Assembly (NCBI RefSeq): GCF_011306175.1
Contig: NZ_CP049913.1
Location: forward strand, 620,001-684,000
Reading direction: 5' to 3'
DNA: 64,000 nt
Source of the DNA: Vibrio sp. HDW18
Lineage (GTDB): Bacteria > Pseudomonadota > Gammaproteobacteria > Enterobacterales > Vibrionaceae
This document shows positions 28,071 through 36,195 of this stretch, one piece after another (the first letter of the stretch is position 1; each line of letters begins with the position of its first letter). Below the pieces are notes generated by a model. That model was not told where the DNA came from. It did not search any database and was given only the letters and a program-made list of their open reading frames with translations. Both the position numbers and the translations under genes were made by a program.

Positions 28071-28180
28071 ATTGTCTCTCTATTGATGGTTGTCGATTGA
28101 TACGCTGATTTTACGCTTGCGCTTTGTTTTCAACTATCTAATTATTACTAACACATGTTCACTATAACTAAACGCTCACT

Positions 28181-29107
28181 ATGGCTAGCCATATTTCGCT
28201 CAAACAATTGCGGGTTTTCACCACCATTACCCAACAGAAAAGTTTGACTGTCGCCGCAGAAGTGCTGTGCCTGTCGAAAGCGGCGGTCAGCGTCGCGCTG
28301 TCTGAGCTGGAAAAACAGCTTGGCCATGCCTTGTTTGATCGGGTCAATAACCGCTTGGTGCTCAATCAAGAGGGGAAAAAACTGCTCCCCATCGCCGATG
28401 AACTGCTGCAGCGTGCCAAAGATATCGACCGCCTATTTGATGAACAGCAGGTGCTCACTGGCAAACTGCGCATCGGTTCAAGTGATACCATAGGTAACCA
28501 AGTGGCACCTTATCTGATCAGCGCCTTTCGTCAATTGCATCCGCATCCTTCACAAAGTCTATTTATTTCCAATTCGGCACAAGTGTGCCAAAAGCTGGTC
28601 GATTACGAGCTCGATATCGGTCTGATTGAAGGTAAAACGCTGCATCCTGAACTGATCTCAACGCCATTTAGCCAAGATGAGATGTGTATTATCTGCGCGC
28701 CGGATCATCCCCTTGCGCAGCAACAGCGTTTGGCCATGAGCGATTTTGAACACTCGCACTGGGTACTGCGTGAGGCGGGTTCTGGCTCACGAGAGTTCTT
28801 CTTACGCGTGATCGCGCCACGCATCGAACACTGGATTGAAGCGTTTGAGCTCAATACCACCGAAGCGCTGATCAACAGTGTCTGCTCCGGCTTAGGGCTA
28901 GGCTGCTTGTCTCGCTTAGCGGCCAACACGCCGCAACAAGATGGTCGAGTGGTGATTCTCAATGTACCGCTTGATATGCAACGTCGGTTCTGGATGTTGG
29001 TACATAAAGAGAAATACCAGACCCCACTACTGCGCCAGTTCATTGAATTTTGCCCACAATGGGCCAACCACAGCCCCTTGTTGCAACTCGATCCAGCAAC
29101 GAAATAA
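28181..29107 (+). CDS. LysR-family transcriptional regulator
   Basis: DNA-binding regulator with an N-terminal winged helix-turn-helix (about residues 5-63; SLTVAAEVLCLSKAAVSVALSEL is split over the recognition region) and a C-terminal substrate-binding-like effector domain (about 90-295). It resembles the YeiE/CysB-like branch. The product is 308 residues, normal for the family. It is divergently oriented to the TehA-like channel across 110 nt, the usual arrangement in which a LysR protein controls its neighbour and itself. The effector is unknown; a small anion is an inference from the neighbour. Confidence 0.9.
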   Translation: MASHISLKQLRVFTTITQQKSLTVAAEVLCLSKAAVSVALSELEKQLGHALFDRVNNRLVLNQEGKKLLPIADELLQRAKDIDRLFDEQQVLTGKLRIGSSDTIGNQVAPYLISAFRQLHPHPSQSLFISNSAQVCQKLVDYELDIGLIEGKTLHPELISTPFSQDEMCIICAPDHPLAQQQRLAMSDFEHSHWVLREAGSGSREFFLRVIAPRIEHWIEAFELNTTEALINSVCSGLGLGCLSRLAANTPQQDGRVVILNVPLDMQRRFWMLVHKEKYQTPLLRQFIEFCPQWANHSPLLQLDPATK

Positions 29108-29161
29108 GGGATATGACTCAGCGCCCATTTTAGTGCTCGTCACTGGACTTTAATGACCAAA

Positions 29162-29181
29162 AACTGTATAAACAGCCAGTT
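29162..29181 (+). promoter_or_regulatory. LexA box upstream of yebG
   Basis: The 20-nt site AACTGTATAAACAGCCAGTT keeps the ACTG...CAGT core with the correct spacing (CTGT-N8-CCAG) of the gammaproteobacterial LexA operator. It lies 31 nt before the yebG start, as expected for an SOS gene. Confidence 0.8.
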
Positions 29182-29211
29182 ATTTTTCGCGACCAAACTA
29201 GAGGATTAACC

Positions 29212-29520
29212 ATGGCTGTTATCGTGAAGTACGTGGTAGAGCGCAACGGAGAAGAGAAAATGACTTTTACCTCGAAAGCCGAAGCTGACGCTTATGACAA
29301 AATGCTGGATATGGCAGACGAGCTATTCGAATTGCTCGGTAAAAGTGCTCTGATCGAAGATGAAACCAAGCAAGAAGAGCTAGCGATGTTCTTGGCGCAA
29401 AACAAAGAAGACGTATTGTGCGCACTGGGAGCCAAACGTAAACCGGCTCCAGCAACCGACAAAAAGCCGAAAGCGGTGGCAGACAGTGATGAAGATGAGT
29501 CGGTTGACGACGCTGCCTAA
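29212..29520 (+). CDS. yebG: YebG family DNA damage-inducible protein
   Basis: Small SOS-induced protein of unknown biochemical function; yebG is LexA-regulated in E. coli. The product is 102 residues starting MAVIVKYVVERNGEEKMTF, with the family-defining N-terminal strand pair and a helix, followed by a charged low-complexity tail (K/P-rich then D/E-rich, about residues 80-102). GAGG precedes the ATG. A LexA box lies upstream and an intrinsic terminator downstream, so it is monocistronic. Confidence 0.92.
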   Translation: MAVIVKYVVERNGEEKMTFTSKAEADAYDKMLDMADELFELLGKSALIEDETKQEELAMFLAQNKEDVLCALGAKRKPAPATDKKPKAVADSDEDESVDDAA

Positions 29521-29525
29521 TCGAG

Positions 29526-29554
29526 AAAACCGCTGCTTAAGCCAGCGGTTTTTT
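29526..29554 (+). terminator. Intrinsic terminator after yebG
   Basis: Stem AACCGCTG (29528-29535) pairs with CAGCGGTT (29543-29550), preceded by A and followed by TTTT. Confidence 0.88.
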
Positions 29555-29610
29555 ATTGGCTGAGATTAGCTGATAAACGCAACGATGCGAAAAATGAACG
29601 GGATTCTTTT

Positions 29611-29739
29611 TATCCCCAAACTACTTGGAGTTGCAGGTAGGCGGCAAGAGAGTTCATCCCCATGAGCATAGATTAAACTATATGATTGGGGTGAACGAAC
29701 GTAGCCAACACCGCTGCAGCTTCAAGTAAGAAGGGGATA
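29611..29739. repeat. ERIC-type palindromic repeat, copy 2
   Basis: About 129 bp with the same landmarks as copy 1 (TACTTGGAGTTGCAGGTAGG end, CCCCATGAGCATAG and TATGATTGGGG centre, GCTGCAGCTTCAAGTA end) but several substitutions, for example a changed segment after GGCGGCAAG. It follows the yebG terminator by about 55 nt. The flanking TATCCCC and GGGGATA are inverted. Confidence 0.93.
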
Positions 29740-29854
29740 ACGCAATATCTCTTTAAAAAGACAAAAGGTATCCTTTTACAGACGGATTACCGGCACGCTC
29801 TTTTATCCAGCTTATCCACTCTTTATGATGATAAACAACCGATCAGTTGAGCGG

Positions 29855-29982
29855 TATACCCAAACAACTTGGAGTTGCAGGTAGTCGGTAAGTGAGTGAG
29901 TCCCCATGAGCATAGACAAACTATGTGATTGGGGTGAACGAACGTCGCCAACACCGCTGCATCTTCAAGTAGGAAGGGGATA
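29855..29982. repeat. ERIC-type palindromic repeat, copy 3
   Basis: About 128 bp in the same orientation as copy 2 and only 115 nt from it, ending about 35 nt before the dapD ATG. It therefore lies in the dapD 5' region and would be transcribed into the dapD leader unless the promoter lies inside its right end. Identity with copies 1 and 2 is high in the central block. Confidence 0.93.
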
Positions 29983-30017
29983 GATGCTCAACTCACCCTT
30001 GATGATGGAGAATACAA

Positions 30018-31049
30018 ATGGCGTACTTTGCTTTAGGTCTAGCAACCGCGACCAAAAACCGTGATGGAAAAATTATTGAAGCCTTCTTCCCAACCCCGAT
30101 TCTGGCGCCTAGCGATGCTTTGGTGGCCGAATTGGCTGCGATCGTAGACTACCAAGTAGGCAATCAAGTACTAAACATCAGCGCCGCACAAAGTAAGGCA
30201 TTAGCCGCCGTGTTCGCCGCTCATCAACAAGCGGCCAGTGCTGCATTTGCCGATAAAGCGGCAAATAGCAATCAGCCTCTAGTACTGGTAATTCTGGCCA
30301 GTGACGACAAGCCACGAAGCGTGGCTGAAGGTTACCTCAAGCTACAACTGATCTCACACCGTCTGGTGCAGCCACACGGTACCGTGCTGGAGGGCATTTT
30401 CGGCCTACTGCACAACATCGCATGGACCAACCAAGGCCCGATTGATCTGCCAGAGCTAGCGGAGCGCCAAATTGAAGCGCGTCTGGCAGGCCAAGTGTTA
30501 ACTATTGATTGTGTGGATAAATTCCCGAAAATGGTCGACTACGTGGTCCCAACCGGCACCCGTATCGCCGATACTTCACGGGTACGCCTTGGCGCTCATG
30601 TTGGCGAAGGCACCACGGTAATGCATGAAGGCTTTATCAACTTTAATGCGGGCACCACAGGCGTGAGTATGGTGGAAGGTCGTATCTCTGCCGGTGTCGT
30701 GGTGGGTAATGGCTCAGACATTGGTGGCGGCGCATCAATTATGGGTACACTGTCTGGTGGCGGCAAAGTGGTGATCTCGATTGGGGAAAACTCACTGCTC
30801 GGCGCCAACGCAGGGTTAGGTTTCCCGCTCGGCGATCGCTGCACCGTTGAGTCGGGTCTATATGTCACGGCGGGTACCAAGGTGCGTATGCTGGATAAAG
30901 AGGGCAACCAAGTCGATATTATTAAAGCGCGCGATCTGGCTGGTGTTTCTGACCTGCTGTTCCGTCGCAATTCGCTGACTGGACAAATTGAATGTCTCGC
31001 CAACAAATCAGCGGTCGAACTCAACAGCGAACTGCACAAAAATAACTGA
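30018..31049 (+). CDS. dapD: 2,3,4,5-tetrahydropyridine-2,6-dicarboxylate N-succinyltransferase
   Basis: Succinyl-CoA-dependent step of the lysine/meso-diaminopimelate pathway, supplying peptidoglycan cross-links. The 343-residue product is of the longer DapD type: an N-terminal and a middle domain precede a left-handed beta-helix built from hexapeptide repeats (about residues 180-290, for example GAHVGEGTTVM and GGGASIMGTLSGGG). It is not the ~274-residue E. coli form. A GGAG lies 9 nt before the ATG. It is a single gene whose promoter region has been invaded by ERIC copies. Confidence 0.93.
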   Translation: MAYFALGLATATKNRDGKIIEAFFPTPILAPSDALVAELAAIVDYQVGNQVLNISAAQSKALAAVFAAHQQAASAAFADKAANSNQPLVLVILASDDKPRSVAEGYLKLQLISHRLVQPHGTVLEGIFGLLHNIAWTNQGPIDLPELAERQIEARLAGQVLTIDCVDKFPKMVDYVVPTGTRIADTSRVRLGAHVGEGTTVMHEGFINFNAGTTGVSMVEGRISAGVVVGNGSDIGGGASIMGTLSGGGKVVISIGENSLLGANAGLGFPLGDRCTVESGLYVTAGTKVRMLDKEGNQVDIIKARDLAGVSDLLFRRNSLTGQIECLANKSAVELNSELHKNN

Positions 31050-31122
31050 TGGTACGGTGAGCTTGATTGATCAGATGTCAACGAATGTGCTGTTAGCTCA
31101 GTGTGATTGAGCCACCGCCTCG

Positions 31123-31150
31123 ACAATGGCTTGGATTACCAAGCCATTGT
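31123..31150. terminator. Perfect 12-bp hairpin between dapD and the peptidase gene
   Basis: Arms ACAATGGCTTGG (31123-31134) and CCAAGCCATTGT (31139-31150) flank ATTA. It sits between convergent genes. There is no U-tract on either strand, so it may be a transcript-end stabiliser or weak bidirectional terminator. Confidence 0.55.
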
Positions 31151-31178
31151 GGTGATGGCACGCGTACGGTGCTCTTTT

Positions 31179-32279
31179 CTATTCCTGCGCTTGACGCGGG
31201 GTGATCACTACACAAGCAATCTGCTTTTGTTTACCAAAGCCGATGATTTGTGCTAACGCCGCTTTCCCAACTGGGATGTATCCCGACCCCACTGCATGAT
31301 CTTCCGATTCGGCATGCGGATCATGAAAAAAGAAGAATTTATCACTCAAGCCACTTAGCACAATCCAGTGCGGCTCTTTCTTACCATCAAAGCGATAGGT
31401 GCTGATCAACAGCAGCACACAAGCCCCCTGCCTTACCCATGCTTCAAGCTGCTGTTGTGAAGGCGGAGCATCAATCATGCTCACATCTTGCTCGGTCAGT
31501 TGCTGACAAAAATCTTGATGCACTAACTCAATGATCTGTTTTTTATTTGGATCACGCACACTATCAATAAATGGGGTCGATTTAGACTGATTCCACAACT
31601 CCACATGATAACCACGTCGCGTCGCCGCCAACGCCAAACCTTGTCCACTGCAACCACCGTGGCCTGCGGCCATAAAAATGGTGGTCGATTCACGCCATAA
31701 CTGCATTTCTTGAGTACGAGTTGGTTCAAACTGCGTATCCAAGCAAGAAAAGCTCATTAATAAGCAAGCTGCACCACAAGTAAAAGGCGTGGTTTGTACA
31801 TATAACGGCATCGGCAGTAGTACTTTCGATTCTAAGGGCGTTAGCCGCTTTTGCATCCGTCGTCCATCGCATAAATCATCATAATAATGGATGAGCAGCT
31901 TCAAGGTTTTATAGCCCATCTTTTCATATAATTTTAATGCGGCGGTATTGTCTTCACGCACTTCCAGCCGTAATGTAGTCGAGCCTTGATCAAGAGCAGC
32001 ACGCTCGCACTGTTCAACCAGACTTTGCGCAATTCTCCGCCCTCTGAACTCAGGCTTAACGGCAATCGAATACAATCTTGATAGCTGTGTCCCTTGATGA
32101 AAAAGCAGCAGTGCATATCCTGCCAGTTGGTCGCCGGCATCCGCCACAAACAACACGGCATGGTCGGAATGTAAAAAACGCTTCATTTGACGAGGAGAGA
32201 TTCGGTCTCCGTCAAACAGCTGTTGTTCTAACGCATTAAGCGCATTGAGATCAGCGCTAGTAGCAAGACGAATGTCCAT
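31179..32279 (-). CDS. GNAT acetyltransferase fused to a papain-like (C39-type) peptidase domain
   Basis: Two-domain protein of 366 residues. Residues 1-145 are a GNAT N-acetyltransferase domain with the acetyl-CoA loop (PEFRGRRIAQ, residues 76-85) and a typical ALKLYEKMGY end. Residues ~155-360 are a papain-like/C39-type domain: candidate catalytic Cys168 in PFTCGAAC, His304 in EPHWIV and Asp320 in FHDPH. From knowledge of the family, this fusion is repeatedly encoded next to RLAN-ATP-grasp ligases and was predicted to take part in peptide synthesis or processing. Here it is divergent from exactly such a gene, with 76 nt between starts. The substrate is unknown. Confidence 0.88.
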   Translation of the reverse strand: MDIRLATSADLNALNALEQQLFDGDRISPRQMKRFLHSDHAVLFVADAGDQLAGYALLLFHQGTQLSRLYSIAVKPEFRGRRIAQSLVEQCERAALDQGSTTLRLEVREDNTAALKLYEKMGYKTLKLLIHYYDDLCDGRRMQKRLTPLESKVLLPMPLYVQTTPFTCGAACLLMSFSCLDTQFEPTRTQEMQLWRESTTIFMAAGHGGCSGQGLALAATRRGYHVELWNQSKSTPFIDSVRDPNKKQIIELVHQDFCQQLTEQDVSMIDAPPSQQQLEAWVRQGACVLLLISTYRFDGKKEPHWIVLSGLSDKFFFFHDPHAESEDHAVGSGYIPVGKAALAQIIGFGKQKQIACVVITPRQAQE

Positions 32280-32355
32280 TCTACATCCTTAATCGTGTGT
32301 GGATTGACCAGATTACCAATCAAATAATAGACCTATCGCAAGGAAGAATATACTG

Positions 32356-33807
32356 ATGGCTAACCTTTTAATCGTGACCGATCAGGTCAGTGACTGGCGA
32401 CAATACTTCCCTTCTGAACAAGTGGTGAGTGTCGATCAGTATCTCGATACCGATTGGAAATTTAATCAGCGTAGTGTACAGGTGGTCAACCTGTGCCGCG
32501 ATTACGGCTACATGAGTAGTGGTTACTATGTCTCACTGATGGCAGAAGCTCGCGGACATCGCGTCATTCCACGCGTCATGGCCATCAATGATATTAATCA
32601 GCCGTTTTTCCTCTCTTCAGGGCTGATCAAAATGCACAAGCTAAGTAGTAACGAAGAGATCATTAGCACCAAAATTTACTTTGGCCGCACGCCACAAAAA
32701 GGCTTGGAAAAACTCGCACGCCGGCTGTTTGAAGAGTTCATGGTGCCGGTGATTGAATTGGAAATGCACAAATATCAAGGCCAATGGCAGATCATTAAAA
32801 TTGTACCTTTCCCATTCCAAGACTTGGCCGACCCCGAGCAAGATTTCTTTATTGAATCACTGGAAATGTTCTCAACCAAAGTCTGGCGACGACCAAAGCA
32901 AGAGAAAAAATACCGCTATGACATTGCAATGTTGGTTGATCCTGACGAAAAAATGCCGCCATCTGACGCTTCGGCGCTGAAACGTTTTCATCGTGCTGCC
33001 AACCGCTTAGGCATGAACTTAGAAACCATTTCACCGGATGACTTATCTCGACTGGGTGAGTTTGACGGCCTGTTTATTCGCGCCACCACCAACATCAGCA
33101 ACTACACCTATCGCTTTGCCAAAACCGCTGAAAAAATGGGGTTAGTGGTGATGGATGATTCCGAATCGATCATGAAATGCACCAATAAAGTGTTTTTAAC
33201 TGAGCTGTTAGAAACCAATAAGGTCCCGACCCCGAAAAGCGTGATCATTCGCAGCTTTGACCCCGAATGGAAAACCGGTTTAATGGAACAACTGGATTTT
33301 CCTATGGTACTAAAAATTCCAGATGGCGCTTTCTCACGCGGGGTAGTGAAAGTGCGTAATGAGCAAGAGCTAGAAAAAGAAGCCGAGACTCTGTTTGAAA
33401 AAAGTGCACTGATCTTAGCCCAAGCGTTTATGCCGACCGATTTTGACTGGCGCATTGGAGTAATGAATCGGCAAGCTATTTTTGCCTGTAAGTACATGAT
33501 GAGTCGCGGTCACTGGCAAATTTATCAGCACCACAACAGCGGCCGAGTCTCCGCCGGTGGTTTTGAAACCCTCGATCTCAAGCAGGTACCAAAGAGCGTA
33601 GTGGATGTCGCAGTGAAAGCGGCCAACCTAATTGGTGGTGGCCTGTATGGAGTTGACCTCAAAGAGATTGATGGTCAAGTCTATGTGATTGAAGTCAACG
33701 ATAACCCAAGTATCGACCACCATGTCGAAGATGGATTCTTAGGCGATCTGCTTTATGACCGAGTAATGACCGAGTTTTTACGCCGCATTCAAATGCGCGG
33801 TTTCTAG
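32356..33807 (+). CDS. RimK-like ATP-grasp ligase with N-terminal RLAN domain
   Basis: Predicted carboxylate-amine (peptide) ligase of 483 residues. The N-terminal ~150 residues match the RLAN (RimK-like ATP-grasp N-terminal) type of domain; from ~187 on is an ATP-grasp fold with the nucleotide-binding lysine region FPMVLKIPDGAFSRG (315-329), Arg366 in DWRIGVM, Asp434 in YGVDLKE, and the metal-binding E-V-N-D-N at 446-450. ATP-grasp amidoligases activate a carboxylate as acyl-phosphate and join it to an amine. It is divergent from the GNAT-peptidase gene. RimK itself adds glutamates to ribosomal protein S6, but this is a different subfamily, so I give no symbol. Confidence 0.88.
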   Translation: MANLLIVTDQVSDWRQYFPSEQVVSVDQYLDTDWKFNQRSVQVVNLCRDYGYMSSGYYVSLMAEARGHRVIPRVMAINDINQPFFLSSGLIKMHKLSSNEEIISTKIYFGRTPQKGLEKLARRLFEEFMVPVIELEMHKYQGQWQIIKIVPFPFQDLADPEQDFFIESLEMFSTKVWRRPKQEKKYRYDIAMLVDPDEKMPPSDASALKRFHRAANRLGMNLETISPDDLSRLGEFDGLFIRATTNISNYTYRFAKTAEKMGLVVMDDSESIMKCTNKVFLTELLETNKVPTPKSVIIRSFDPEWKTGLMEQLDFPMVLKIPDGAFSRGVVKVRNEQELEKEAETLFEKSALILAQAFMPTDFDWRIGVMNRQAIFACKYMMSRGHWQIYQHHNSGRVSAGGFETLDLKQVPKSVVDVAVKAANLIGGGLYGVDLKEIDGQVYVIEVNDNPSIDHHVEDGFLGDLLYDRVMTEFLRRIQMRGF

Positions 33808-33810
33808 GCA

Positions 33811-33834
33811 ACTCAATCACTCAATCACTCAATC
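33811..33834 (+). repeat. Three tandem copies of an 8-nt unit
   Basis: ACTCAATC is repeated three times exactly, starting 4 nt after the stop codon of the ATP-grasp gene and just before a hairpin. A short tandem repeat of this kind could vary in copy number but lies outside the reading frames. Confidence 0.8.
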
Positions 33835-33860
33835 AGCCCGGATCACTATCCGGGCTTTGA
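33835..33860 (+). terminator. Terminator-like hairpin after the ATP-grasp gene
   Basis: Stem AGCCCGGAT (33835-33843) pairs with ATCCGGGCT (33848-33856), loop CACT, followed by TTGACTCTT. GC-rich stem with a broken U-tract; probably an effective terminator. Confidence 0.7.
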
Positions 33861-33918
33861 CTCTTCAACACTGGATTGCTACTTTCTTGCCTATCTTAGA
33901 GAGAGAATGAGAGTCACT

Positions 33919-34857
33919 ATGGAGTTTATTATCGATCATTGGCGTTTTAACGGTGCTGTACCACAACGTCATCCTGCTCAATTGCAAAATCTACAAGCAG
34001 GAGATTGGTATCACTGCCAACGCGATGCCGCAGGACTGCGTGAATGGTTAATCGGCCAACAAATTCCAGCGTCAATTGTTGAGAGCTTATTAGCCGAAGA
34101 TACCCGCCCACTGTTTGAGCAATATAATGAACAAAACTTTTTGCTGATCTTGCGCGGAGTAAATTTAAGTGGCAATGCTGATCCTGCCGATATGCTCAGT
34201 GTTCGCTTGCTGTATTACCGCGGCGTATTAATTTCAACCCGTAAAACAGCATCTAAAGCTATCAGCACGGTACGTGAAGCTTTAGAGCAAGGCCAAGGCC
34301 CAGCCGGCTTGGCAGAGCTTATCGTACGGGTGGTCGATGAGATCAACAAAAATATCGACATCTATCTGGATCAGATTGAAGAGAAAATCACTCAATTTGA
34401 TGATGAGCTAGAACTCAGCAGCGATTTAATGCAAACCCACAAATCACTACTCAAGCTCAAACGTTTCATCAAGCCACAACAATACGCTTTAGATGATTAT
34501 CTCAACAGTGAAATGACGCTGGCACAAAACCAACATTTGCGCCTACGCCACAGTGTCAACACCGTGACGCGAATTAACGAAACGCTCGACTTCTTTTTGA
34601 GTGAGCTAGAAATCATCAAAGGTGAGTTACGCCAGTATCATGCTGAAAAAATGAACCAAAACACCTATTTATTTTCGGTGATTGCTGCAATTTTTCTACC
34701 CACCAGTTTCTTAACTGGCTTACTTGGGGTAAACGTTGGTGGAATTCCTGGTACCGAATCCCCTCTTGCCTTTGGGCTATTTTGTGCCGGACTGATGCTG
34801 ATTTTCGGTTTGGAACTGTTGATACTACGTCGGCTACGTTTTTTCGAAAATAAATAG
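33919..34857 (+). CDS. zntB: ZntB/CorA-family divalent cation transporter
   Basis: Inner-membrane transporter of the CorA superfamily. The long cytoplasmic N-terminal domain (about residues 1-245) ends in two transmembrane helices with the signature GVNVGGIPG in the connecting loop, which is the ZntB-type variant of the CorA GMN motif. ZntB proteins move zinc. I start at the ATG at 33919 (312 residues); an ATG four codons upstream (33907) is equally possible. It lies downstream of the ATP-grasp terminator and ahead of chrA with no shared function evident. Confidence 0.82.
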   Translation: MEFIIDHWRFNGAVPQRHPAQLQNLQAGDWYHCQRDAAGLREWLIGQQIPASIVESLLAEDTRPLFEQYNEQNFLLILRGVNLSGNADPADMLSVRLLYYRGVLISTRKTASKAISTVREALEQGQGPAGLAELIVRVVDEINKNIDIYLDQIEEKITQFDDELELSSDLMQTHKSLLKLKRFIKPQQYALDDYLNSEMTLAQNQHLRLRHSVNTVTRINETLDFFLSELEIIKGELRQYHAEKMNQNTYLFSVIAAIFLPTSFLTGLLGVNVGGIPGTESPLAFGLFCAGLMLIFGLELLILRRLRFFENK

Positions 34858-34878
34858 CCTTAGCTGAGTGTCATCTGT

Positions 34879-34906
34879 TTGTCATCGATAAAATGTAGAA
34901 TAGATA
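34879..34906 (+). promoter_or_regulatory. Candidate sigma-70 promoter for chrA
   Basis: TTGTCA (34879-34884), a 16-nt spacer and TAGATA (34901-34906) resemble -35 and -10 boxes. Transcription would begin near 34913, two nt before an in-frame ATG at 34915, so a leaderless start is conceivable. Confidence 0.4.
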
Positions 34907-34965
34907 TTTTGTCGATGACCGCTCTATTAGCGCTAGCAAACCTATTCAATACTGGTTCTCCTCCT

Positions 34966-36108
34966 ATGTTATCTATTTTTAAAACTTTTTTTGCACTAGG
35001 TTGGGTGAGCTTTGGAGGCCCAGCGGCACATCTTGGTTACTTTCGTCACACTTTTGTGGATAAATTAGGCTGGCTGAGTGAACAACAATACGCACAATTT
35101 ATCGCCTTAAGCCAATTTTTACCAGGTCCCAGTTCCAGTCAAGTTGGCTTTGCGATTGGCTATCATCGTGGCGGGATTGCTGGAGCTTGGGCGGCATTTC
35201 TCGGCTTCACGCTGCCCTCCGTATTGATCATGCTCCTACTGGCTGGCTTGAGTCGCCATCTATGGCAAACACCTTTATTTGCGCACATTACCCATGGTTT
35301 AAAACTGCTGGCGATTATCGTCGTGGCCGACGCGTGTTTGACCATGTACCGTAACTTTTGCCAACAACGTGTTACTGGAGCGCTATGTATTGTCACTGCA
35401 GTGACCATCAGTTTAGCGCCAAGTTTACCGAGTCAATTGCTACTATTACTACTGGCGGCGTTGGTTGGCCAAGCTTATTTAGCGCCTACTGATCTGAGAT
35501 CATCCGCAAACTTTACTCCCGCTTGGCGACCCTTGATCCTTTTCGCCCTATTATTGTTCGGACTACCTATTTGCGCCGCGAGCTCGTCATGGCTCACACT
35601 ATTTAGCGATTTTTTCCAAGCGGGCAGTTTGGTGTTCGGTGGCGGGCATGTCGTACTGCCTCTACTACAGAGTACCTTTGCAGATACCCTCTCAAGCGAT
35701 CAATTCCTCACTGGCTATGCAGCGGCACAAGCGGTGCCCGGCCCGATGTTCACCTTGGCGACTTATCTTGGTTATCTGCTACATCCAGATATGCCGATCA
35801 CAGCGGCTTTAACCGCCACCTTAGCGATATTTCTGCCCGGTTTTTTACTGCTATTAGGGGTGTTAAAGCACTGGTCTAATCTGGCCCAGCGCCCGAAAAT
35901 TGCCGGAGCGATGCATGGCGTAAATGCCTGTGTTGTCGGTTTGCTATTAGCAGCACTTTATCAACCGATTTGGAGTACCACGGTATACAATCCTCTCGAC
36001 TGGTCAGCCATTATGGTTGGATTTTTTCTGTTTAAAACGCTACGAGTACCTTTGTTTGCCATGGTCATCGGCGCTCTACTGTTTGGCTTAATTAGCAGTC
36101 TCGTCTAG
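34966..36108 (+). CDS. chrA: ChrA family chromate transporter
   Basis: Inner-membrane protein of the CHR family; characterised members export chromate, but many have no proven substrate. Two CHR domains are fused: the first opens with VSFGGPAAHLGYF (about residues 14-26) and contains LPGPSSSQVGFAIG, the second repeats the pattern with VFGGGHVVLPLL and QAVPGPMFTLATYLG. The ATG at 34966 gives 380 residues and fits homologues, but it has no Shine-Dalgarno sequence; an in-frame ATG at 34915 and a TTG at 34879 are alternatives. Confidence 0.85.
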   Translation: MLSIFKTFFALGWVSFGGPAAHLGYFRHTFVDKLGWLSEQQYAQFIALSQFLPGPSSSQVGFAIGYHRGGIAGAWAAFLGFTLPSVLIMLLLAGLSRHLWQTPLFAHITHGLKLLAIIVVADACLTMYRNFCQQRVTGALCIVTAVTISLAPSLPSQLLLLLLAALVGQAYLAPTDLRSSANFTPAWRPLILFALLLFGLPICAASSSWLTLFSDFFQAGSLVFGGGHVVLPLLQSTFADTLSSDQFLTGYAAAQAVPGPMFTLATYLGYLLHPDMPITAALTATLAIFLPGFLLLLGVLKHWSNLAQRPKIAGAMHGVNACVVGLLLAALYQPIWSTTVYNPLDWSAIMVGFFLFKTLRVPLFAMVIGALLFGLISSLV

Positions 36109-36195
36109 TGTAAAAGAAAAGTGTCACCACGATTCGTCAACCAGAAATACCTTGTCTAAACTAAATAGATAATAGATAAGAAGAGGGCGATTAAC

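Noticed and set aside
26971..29982. The repeats were first considered as integron attC (VCR) sites or IS ends
   Set aside because: The central CCCCATGAGCATAG / GTGATTGGGG and TTGGAGTTGCAGG ends match the ERIC (IRU) pattern. There are no R' and R'' core sites, gene cassettes or transposase genes.
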